This document shows, piece after piece, positions 56,239 to 64,000 of a DNA stretch of 64,000 nt (its first letter is position 1; each line of letters begins with the position of its first letter). The stretch is from Adineta steineri (lineage: Eukaryota > Rotifera > Eurotatoria > Adinetida > Adinetidae). Below the pieces are notes generated by a model. The model was not told the DNA's origin. It was given only the letters and a program-made list of their open reading frames with translations, and did no database searches. The translations under genes were made by a program, and so were the position numbers. The stretch covers positions 28,204-92,203 of the forward strand of contig CAJNOI010000154.1 of assembly GCA_905250115.1 (NCBI GenBank), written 5' to 3'.

Positions 56239-56988
56239 TTACTCGATTTCTCGAGCTTTTTCGTAATATGAAAGTGCTTTTGCGTGCTCGCCCATCTTTT
56301 TATACAGCGCAGCCATGTTGTTGTAAGAAGTAGCCATGTTAGGATGATTCGGGGGGAGAGCTACTTTCCGAATTTCAAGTGATCGTTCATAATATTGAAG
56401 TGCTTTCGAATATTTGCCCATGTTAGAATAGACGAAGCCAATATTGTTGTAGGCACTAGCCAAGTCAGGATGATTCGGAGGGAGAGCTACTTTATAGATT
56501 TCAACTGCTCGTTTGTAGGATGAAAGTGCTTTGGAAGAATCGTCCATGTTATAATACACCGCAGCAATGTTGTTGTAGGAAGTAGCCATATCAGGATGAT
56601 TCGGAGAGAGAGCTATTTTGCCAATTTCGAGTGCTTGTTCGTAATATGAAAGTGCTTTTGCGATCTCGCCCATGTTTCTATACGCTCCACCAATGTTGTT
56701 GTAGGCAGTAGCCAATTCAGGATGATTCGGTGGAAGAGCTATTTTGTAGATTTCAAGTGCACGTTCGAAGGATAAAAGTGCTTTTGCGTGCTCGCCCATG
56801 TTATCATTCACTAATCCTATGTTGTTGTAGGAAGTAGCTATGTAGGGATGATTCGGAGGGAGATTTGTTTTGTAGATGTCAAGTGCTTGTTCGAAGGATG
56901 AAAGTGCTTTTGCGTACTCGCCATTGTTAAAATACATATCTCCGTCGTTGCTGTAGGAAAGAGCTTTCGCTGGTAGATTTTTGTCCAT
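56239..56988 (-). CDS. Kinesin-light-chain-type TPR protein
   Basis: Starting at M56988 (MDKNLPAKALSYSNDGDMYF) the product is 249 residues made almost wholly of six 42-residue TPRs with the pattern LPPNHPDLASAYNNIGFVYS NMGKYSKALQYYERSLEI. The longer open frame to 57045 adds RTTLYYLHTNYYYIYRII, which looks like untranslated sequence with an AG before the ATG. Such TPRs bind peptide partners. Unlike the two ART genes here it has no catalytic domain, and it may be a detached TPR portion of one or an adaptor. No stops interrupt it. Confidence 0.75.
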   Translation of the reverse strand: MDKNLPAKALSYSNDGDMYFNNGEYAKALSSFEQALDIYKTNLPPNHPYIATSYNNIGLVNDNMGEHAKALLSFERALEIYKIALPPNHPELATAYNNIGGAYRNMGEIAKALSYYEQALEIGKIALSPNHPDMATSYNNIAAVYYNMDDSSKALSSYKRAVEIYKVALPPNHPDLASAYNNIGFVYSNMGKYSKALQYYERSLEIRKVALPPNHPNMATSYNNMAALYKKMGEHAKALSYYEKAREIE

Positions 56989-57045
56989 GATGATCCTATA
57001 AATATAGTAGTAGTTAGTATGTAGGTAATATAATGTCGTACGCAT

Positions 57046-57946
57046 AGAGAGTGATACAATCGGTTAGGTAACTATAACCGAAGAAGTCAGAGCTTTTCTC
57101 GAACATGTTTAGAACAGACTAAGATATAAAACTGCCCATGAAATATCACACTGGAAAATAATCACTGAGAATAACACGTTAATATCAATCTTTTTCATTG
57201 CTACTACATGTCACTAGTTCTCACATGAGTTCAAAATCAATCATTACTTACAATTAGAATATCGTTGCTGATTGAATGCGCAAGGTCGTATTTTGCTTGA
57301 TGGACGGCATATCATGTCATTTATTTTTACATTGTTTTTAATTAATGTTTGTTTACGTGTACAAGAGAAATATGACGCACGAAGAAGATGCGTTCGTCAC
57401 AGTCATTACCTGTATGTTTTTTCTGTCACGCTATCGATCGCCCTTTGGACTGTATCTTTTGCGTCGTCGTCGTCGTCGTCTTCTTCTCATAGTGAGTAGG
57501 TAGACGCATGGTAATAGAATCATATACTTCTGCATTGACGTTCGTTTTCATAAAAAAAATAAATGAAAATAAGAAACTATCTTGAGGGTGAGTGTGGATG
57601 CACTTATTGTATTAAGCCTATATCCATATCCACACTCACCCACATAGTCTATCTAGCGATAGGTAGTAGTTATAAAGATAAAAATGACGGCAAATCAGTT
57701 CGCCTATAATCAAAGTGGGAATCACAAATGGGTTCTCAAATATTTTCATAAAGAAAATAAATTTCTACCAATTTAAAAATATATATTTGTGATACATAGG
57801 AAAACATTGAATCATTTTGACGTTAAATTAAATTTTCAAGGAAAAAACTAAGAATATTTTTCTTGATTTTTTCATTAGTTTTTAACAATAAAACTTGACT
57901 TCTTTTGTTTTTATTTATTAATGTTTTATTTAACAAAAAATTTCAT
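57046..57946. other. Intergenic region with GTC microsatellite
   Basis: A (GTC)n run at about 57462-57480 lies in an unsupported open frame (57272-57499). The telomere-like hairpin at 57582 lies in the same space. No gene was recognised. Confidence 0.4.
57582..57645. repeat. Telomere-like hairpin element 21
   Basis: TTGAGGGTGAGTGTGGATGC and ATATCCACACTCACCCAC are almost perfect complements, with the substitutions GAG/CTC matched in both arms, and a 25-nt loop. Matched changes suggest the arms were copied from one another or co-evolved. Confidence 0.85.
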
Positions 57947-59482
57947 TCATAAAATTATCTCAAATTTTTGAATTCGATGATTATGACAATCAGCAACATA
58001 AAGATTACCTTCATCATCAAAAGATAAACCACGGGGACGATTCAATAGATTTGATTGATTTCCTTGGCCATCTCCACCAACAATGATTTCACCTTCATCT
58101 TTTCCTTCAAACCAGCGCATTATTCGATGATTTCCACAATCTGCCACATAGATTTGACCAAAAGCATCAACAACTACTCCTTGAGGATAAGACAATTTAT
58201 TGAGACTTCTTCCTTCACCATGTCCTCCAGCAACAATTCTTCCTTCTTTTGCATCTTTTCTCCATTCATCACACGGTGATTGTTTTGGTCTGATACATAA
58301 ACAGATTCATCTTCATCAACAAAGATAAAACGAGGATGACTGAATTGATTGAGTTTATTTCCTTTGTCATTTCCACCAGCCACTACCATTCCTTCATTGT
58401 TATATTCTCCCATTTTCCATCGTCTCACTTCATTCTTTTCATTATCAGAAACGTAAAGATATCCATGTTTATCTATTGCTAAGCCCACACAGTCAATATT
58501 ATTAATGAGAATTTGTTGCTTTTGATTTAACCATTGAATCACTCGTCTATTTTCAGAATCCGCAATGATAATCGAATGTTTTTGTTGATCAATAATCACA
58601 ACTTTTGGCTCATTCAACTGATCTATGCGATTTCCTTTGTCATTTCCACCTGCAATGATTTGTCCTTCATTTGTATTATATTTCCATTCAATAATACGAT
58701 GATTTGCATAATCAGCAATGAAAATATTTTTATTTTTATCAACAAAGATTCCATAAGGGAAATTAAGTTGATTTAATTGTTGTCCTTGTCCATTTCCGCC
58801 AGTTACAGTGATGACATTTGGTTCTAGAAAACGATGAAAACAAAAGATTTTCACGAAAAGAAGAAGAAAAAAAAGAGAAGATCAATTTTGAATAAAATGT
58901 TGAATGAAAAAACATATTTTCTTTTATTTTTTTTGTTGAATTTTGAAAGATAATTTATTTGCCAAGCAAATTGACAAAAATTTAGTTTGAAAAGAAAACA
59001 AAAATTGAAAATGATAAAAGATTTTGTTGATTTTATGGAAAATCAAAATTTGTCTTTTACAAACTATTTTTAAAAAACTTACTTTCAGAAATTTCATTAA
59101 TAAACGATTGTGAATTTTGTTGAATAGAAATATGTGTCGGATTATTTAATTCTCGTGTGATTTCTCTTAATCGATTTCTTAAATAATTTAAATTAATTTC
59201 ATTGAAATCATTTTCTTTATGAATTTGTTTTATTTGTTCAGATAAATCATTAAGCTTCTTTTCAATATCATTAATAAATGTTTGTGGATTTTGTTTTTGT
59301 TCATTAATTGTTTGTTTAAATGCATTATATTCATTGGTAATATGATTTAATTCATCATTAAATATTTGTTGATGTTCGTTTAAATGTGGTAGACAAAATT
59401 CTTTTAAACATCCTTTGCAAAGATATGTAATTTTGTATATATTACATGTAAAACACTGTGTTTTGTTGCTTGCTATTGCCAT
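57947..59482 (-). pseudogene. B-box/coiled-coil NHL protein with one-base frameshift
   Basis: Exon 59083-59482 begins MAIASNKTQCFTCNIYKITY and contains a B-box zinc finger (C10, C13, C22, C25, C30, H33, H37) followed by a coiled coil (residues about 45-120). After a 259-bp intron (GTAAGTTTT...TTTTCTAG), exon 57947-58823 encodes the NHL propeller. B-box, coiled coil and NHL in this order is the TRIM-NHL layout without the RING, so it acts intracellularly, perhaps as an RNA- or substrate-binding adaptor. Near 58264-58270 one A is missing (CCATTCATC where paralogues have CCATTTCATC), shifting the frame between NHRVM and the last two blades. It could be a recent mutation or a homopolymer sequencing error; the rest of the frame is intact. 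Confidence 0.75.
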
Positions 59483-59766
59483 ATCTTTGAAGATAAATTT
59501 ATAAATGAAGTGAATATCTATGCTTCTCTATTTTTATAAATATAAACTTATAATAACTCAGTAATAATAAAAACATTGCCCGGAAATAGAAAAAAAGACT
59601 TTTGTTGTGACAACAATTACTAATTGTGTCAACATCTTATTCATGAAACTGATACAATATTTAAGAAAGTTAGACTAAAATTGAAAATTGATATCGTTTT
59701 AATTTCAAATAAGAATTCAAATGATTTTTGTGATATTTATTCAGTAAAAGAATGTTTTAATGTAAC

Positions 59767-59820
59767 TTGAGAGTGCAGATGTGGGTATATTTGCTAGTGA
59801 GTTTTCATTCACACGCACTG
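59767..59820. repeat. Telomere-like hairpin element 22 (degenerate)
   Basis: TTGAGAGTGCAGATGTGGGT and TTCACACGCACTGTCA: GAGTGC / GCACTG pairing extends beyond the telomere-like part. Confidence 0.6.
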
Positions 59821-60863
59821 TCATAAACGCTTTTTAAAATTTATTTAATCTTGTTGAGATTGACTTAGAACAGAAAGAGGAATTCGAAAGCTTTAAATAA
59901 ATATTGATAATTCTCAGATTAATGTATCTTTTATATATATATATATAACACTTTATTCTCATCATTGAATTTCAGTATTTTGTCTAGTTTACCAATATAA
60001 TAATTAAACTTTCGTAGAGTTCTTCTTTTCAGTTCTTGGTCATATAATCCGTGATACTTGCTTGACTTCGTTGTTGTTGATTGACTCATGATAAACAAAA
60101 ATACTCGTAGTATCTTACAGACAAGAAATGAAAGAATGAAACTCTTGTGATAATACTCTTTTCGTCAATACCTCTGAAAATAAACCATCGAACAAAACAT
60201 TGAATAAACTCACACTAAACAGGAAATAAAGAAAAAAATATATAAATATGATATTGTCTTCCTCTTGAAAATAATCTCCGCATGGCATTTTTTCATTTCG
60301 TCATCATTTATGTAATGCGAGATCAATTTATATAATAACTTGATACATCTGTTTTCTTTCTGTTCTTAATAAAAATTTCGATGAAGAAAGAAAAGAAATG
60401 TACGAATACTGAATCATAACTTGTCTTTTTCAAATAAATATTTCGTAATACGAAGTGTAAAAACAGTTCATTAAGTTAAAATAATCTACATGATGATGAA
60501 TCAAAACAATTCATACTCCAGAGACATGTTATTCATTTTGTGTAAATTTAGATTGATATGAATTGCATATTTTTATTCAGTCCCTAGGGAGAGTATTCAT
60601 AAAGAATAGATTTATTAGTACATTTACATCCGTCAACAAAATAAAAATAAATCAGATTGATCTGAATATTTCTAAAGTCTATTGAAAGGTTAACAACAAT
60701 TTAACCATCTTTTACCACATTAGAGCCGACGACAAAGCTCAATTATTGGAAAGTTATTCGTGAATAATTTGAATTAATTTAACTACTAATCCATTTTCGT
60801 TTTGCAATTACACTGATCTTCTACAGACATTTTATAATTTCAATTTTCGTTTTAGTTTTATTA

Positions 60864-60902
60864 AGTATGGGTGTGAATATTCTATTTCATCCACACCCTC
60901 TT
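60864..60902. repeat. Telomere-like hairpin element 23 (short)
   Basis: GTATGGGTGTGAATATTC and TTTCATCCACACCCTC, loop only about 8 nt. Confidence 0.75.
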
Positions 60903-61096
60903 TTTACCAGTTTTTCTATAAATTGAGACTGCTTCATCAATGCATTCGAGGAAAATCTAATAATCATTATGTCAAGATGCAATCGAAAAAGGTAATTTCG
61001 AAATTTCTATATCATAAACTATGCGAATGATTCATGTGTATTGATTGACACGTCGACAATATTTGCTTCCAAGTTACTCATTTTCATTGCATCAGA

Positions 61097-62242
61097 ATGA
61101 GTAAGAAGTGTCTATTAGTTATATGCTGTATAAATAGTCGCGTTGAAATCATACCTTTACTTAATACATTTTATTTCAAAACAATACCAACGATGGAGAT
61201 AATTGAACAACTGCTATCAGCCCATGATGATTTTTCACAAGAATCTCAGAATGATGACGATGTCGATCGAGTAAGATTACAGTTTTATTTTTAAAATTTC
61301 ATAGCCCGCGAACTCCTCCAAATGCGGGTGAAATGGAGGTTGTCCCATTTGCATGGGCATAAAAATATTTCTTGCTTCTTATTAATGAATCTTTAGATTT
61401 ATTCATTCCAATATGAAATATTGGATGCCAATCAGGTATGTAAATATATTATAAAACAAGATTTTAATGAAAAGAAACGATTACGCATCTTGAGGGTGTG
61501 GATGTATGTGTATCATACTAATTTTTAATTCTAAAATAGTTCCTTACAAAAGTTTTTCTTAATATCGAAATCTTCCACGTCTATTCTATGTTAAATATTC
61601 CATGATATGTAGTCAATGCATTTTCTTTTTATGTAGATAAAACAACAATACTTCAAACGATTATCAGATGTACTTGCCAATTGGCAAGTCACTGATGTTC
61701 GTACCGTACCAGGTGTCATGTATCAAGTTCGTTGTGGTCATGATGAATTCGATCAAAGTATTGAATATCAAATCAATTGGTTTTTTGATTGCGCCGAAAC
61801 AATTATTCATAATCATCGACATTCATTTGATAGTTATTGTTTAGAAGGAGAATATATAGAAAAGCTATGGGAAATAGTTGATGATGATGGTGGTGGTACA
61901 ATGACATATCAATTTCAACGTAAATCAAACGCTACATTTGATCTATGTAAAACAATACCTGGTACTCTTTGTCATATAAAAACCAGACATCACTTTCCAG
62001 GCAATATACTACATGTTGATACAAGCCAATTCCATTCGATATCATCGCTTGTTGGTTCCAGTAGTCGAGTTTTAACATTTTTGATCAAGAAAAACTATTT
62101 TCCAGCATCAGATATATTTGCACTTAGTATGACACCGGAGATAGAAGTACAAGATAATGAAATCCGACAAGCAACAGATGATGAACGACAAGTTATGTAT
62201 GAGAAACTTCAGCAATTACAAAAAACAAGTCTTTGTCAATAA
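61097..62242 (+). CDS. Cupin-like protein, function unknown
   Basis: Three phase-0 exons, 61097-61270, 61397-61435 (39 nt) and 61637-62242, give 272 residues; all borders are GTAAG/GTATG and AG. The N-terminal 60 residues are unassigned; Met at 61193 (MEIIEQLLSAHDDF) is an alternative start. The C-terminal part has IIHNHRHSFDSYCLEGEYIE KLWEI and PGNILHVDTSQFHSIS, which resemble the two metal-binding His motifs of a cupin barrel (HxH...G and a later H). A metal-dependent dioxygenase or small-molecule binding role is possible but not established. A telomere-like arm lies in intron 2. Confidence 0.6.
61490..61513. repeat. Single telomere-like arm in cupin-gene intron
   Basis: TTGAGGGTGTGGATGTATGTG with no evident C-rich arm. 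The left boundary CATCTTGAGGGTGTGG is shared with the hairpin elements. Confidence 0.6.
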
Positions 62243-62840
62243 TTCACTGGATTCGATATATATATGTATGTAATAATCAGATCTGATAAACGCATCCCCA
62301 AGAGAAAGACACAGGATCGGAACCTTCCGGGAGGGTTTCCAACCCGGCAAAACCCGATGATCGGATCCTATCGGAAACCATCCGCCACATTCCGACAACT
62401 TTCACAAAACACCGATATAAACCGACAAACGAATTCACCACGAACCGTCAGAATCTATGTTATCGGAACCGATATGTTCAGACAACTGTATCCGATCACA
62501 TCCGCTACAAAACACCGAGTTCCCCTGACCAGCAAACAACAGTGAACATCGTATCATACCATATTTCCCCCGATATCATACGACGAAAATCGAGTATTTC
62601 CAACTATCGGAACCGATCGCACTCAATCAGAAACCATCAATTTCATTCAACGGATTTATTCGGAGACTAATAAAAAGATCCCCCCGTACCCGACCTGCGG
62701 ATACACAAAGTTCTGATACCAACCAACTTACTGACCAAAAGCAGTAAAATATCAATACATATCGGACAAAATACCATCTGAATCTTATCTCAATACACTT
62801 CACGAGCCTTTTCTCTAACTTACATTTCAGAACTTCTAGA
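62243..62840. other. GC-richer stretch with TCGGAACC-like phrases
   Basis: The stretch repeats phrases such as GATCGGAACC, GATCGGATCC, ATCGGAAACC and ATCGGAACCG, with an imperfect inverted part (CCGGGAGGGTTTCCAACCCG G). Base composition differs from the flanks. It may be a decayed mobile element; open frames across it are not supported. Confidence 0.45.
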
Positions 62841-62846
62841 ATCAAT

Positions 62847-64000
62847 GTGAGCATAAGTGCTCATTTGATACTAATGGTAGTTGCGGAACATTTAAGGAAA
62901 TCAATGCTCACCAAAATCATCACTCGATATGNNNNNNNNNNAAAGTGAGCATGAGTGCTCATTTGATACTAATGGTAGTTGTGGAACAATTAAGGAAATC
63001 AATGCTCACAAAAATCATCACTCGATACGATTTTTAAGATTTCTTTTTTAAACTTAAATTTTTCAGAGTTCGAAAATCATTGTGAGCATCGATGCTCATT
63101 CTCACATTTATACGAATCGACGAAACAAAGAATATCTCACTGCTCGAAAATCATCAAAGCAAAATATCGATACGATTTGTGTGCTTTGTTTTTTCAACTT
63201 AAATTTTGCAGAGTTAGAAAATCATTGTGAGCATCGATGCTCATTTTCACATTTGTGCGATTGGACGAACTCAAAAAAATATCTCACTACTCGAAATCAT
63301 GAAAGCATAATATCGAGACGATTTTGATGCTTTGTTTATTTCAACTTAAGTGTTTTAAAGTTCCATAATCATTGTGAGCATCCTGTGCACACTATTGCTC
63401 ACTTGATTCCTACACATGCTCTTCCCCATTTCAATCTAATATTCTGCTTTCAGTGATATAAGAATCATACTCGGCGATCGTTTTTGTCTCGAAAATGCTC
63501 ATTAAACTTTGTTCCATTACCCGATTTCGAAAGTGAGCATCCTCTGCTCACTATTGCTCTGTCACTTTGGACACATGCTCTTCACTGTTTCAATCAAATG
63601 TTTCGCTTTGAGTAATATGATAATCATACTCGGCGATTGTTTTTGTCTCGGAAATACTCATAGAAGTTTGTCCCATTACTCTATTTCGAAAGTGAGCATC
63701 CGGTGCTCACTATTGCTCACTCACTTGCGACACATGCTCTTCACTATTTCAACCTAATATTTTGCTTTCACTGATATAAAAATCATACGTCGCGATCATT
63801 TTTTTCTCGAAAATGCTTATCAAACATTGTTGCATTACCGAATTTTGAAAGCGAGCACCCAGTGCTCACTATTGCTCACTCACTTCCTACACATGGTCTT
63901 TCCCGTTTCAACCTAATGTTTCGCTTTGAGTGATATACTTACCGTACTCACCGACCGTTTTTGTCTCAAAAATGCTTATCGAACTTTGGCGCACTAGCCT
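62847..64000. repeat. Palindrome-bearing satellite array
   Basis: Diverged tandem units each begin with GTGAGCAT..(A)TGCTCA(C). Unit starts are near 62847, 62945, 63084, 63227, 63374, 63533, 63692 and 63851. The last three intervals are 159 bp each; earlier ones are 139-147 bp. The first four units have GTGAGCATCGATGCTCA or a relative; later ones GTGAGCATCCGGTGCTCACTA. Two subfamilies share the palindromic core but differ in the rest. The array runs off the window end. Confidence 0.85.
62932..62941. other. Assembly gap (10 N) inside the satellite
   Basis: Ten Ns interrupt the first satellite unit. A 98-bp spacing across it, against 139-147 bp for neighbouring units, suggests the true gap is not 10 bp; copy number here is unreliable. 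Confidence 0.95.

Larger units (their letters stand above)
59483..61096. other. AT-rich intergenic region
   Basis: About 1.6 kb with a TATATATATATATA tract near 59935 and two telomere-like hairpins. No gene was recognised. Confidence 0.4.

Overview
This 64-kb window looks like nuclear DNA of a bdelloid rotifer (Adineta/Rotaria type); that assignment is inference. The grounds are AT-rich DNA (by eye about 30% GC), many short GT..AG introns beside intronless genes of bacterial look, dispersed TGTGGG-type repeats (TGTGGG is the telomere unit reported for Adineta), and families expanded in bdelloids: ADP-ribosyltransferase-TPR proteins, NHL-repeat proteins and orphan GPCRs. The window opens with a C-rich telomere-like array oriented as at a left chromosome end. 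It closes in a palindrome-bearing satellite with an assembly gap.

Layout. 0.4-7.7 kb: minus-strand modular NHL/adhesion-type gene, built of phase-1 exons and running toward the left edge. 9.3 kb: intronless secreted SleB-like cell-wall hydrolase. 10.3-13.7 kb (minus): an alpha/beta-hydrolase last exon, a CMPK2-like nucleotide kinase and a thymidylate-synthase-family enzyme with two altered pyrimidine-recognition residues. 15.9-17 kb: secreted fibrinogen-domain protein. 17.9-20.3 and 22.8-25.1 kb (minus): two ADP-ribosyltransferase-TPR genes, the second with an in-frame stop. 27.4-28 kb: NHL pseudogene. 29.9-35.2 kb: membrane NHL gene whose intron is filled with fold-back elements. 39.1-40.5 kb: secreted Cys-rich NHL gene with an 8-nt microexon. 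41.8-42.4 kb: small secreted Gly-rich/Cys-rich protein. 44.0-48.5 kb: TUT4/7-type terminal uridylyltransferase. 51.3 kb: GPCR. 54.2 kb: laccase-type multicopper oxidase. 56.2 kb: TPR protein. 57.9-59.5 kb: B-box/NHL gene with a frameshift. 61.1-62.2 kb: cupin-like gene. 62.8-64 kb: satellite.

Three results stand out. First, some 30 short telomere-like elements lie roughly every 2 kb between genes and inside introns. Every two-armed copy has its G-rich arm on the left and its C-rich arm on the right, the geometry of two chromosome ends joined head to head. Second, the thymidylate-synthase homologue has Asp where the family has the Asn that selects dUMP, and Pro where it has the His next to the catalytic Cys. 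It sits beside a CMPK2-like kinase, suggesting a dCMP-directed enzyme. Third, one phase-1 NHL exon type is spliced to four different N-terminal modules (signal peptide, membrane anchor with Thr linker, Cys-rich secreted domain, B-box/coiled coil), a clear case of exon shuffling. Exon borders were read by eye from splice signals and reading frame and have not been checked against transcripts.
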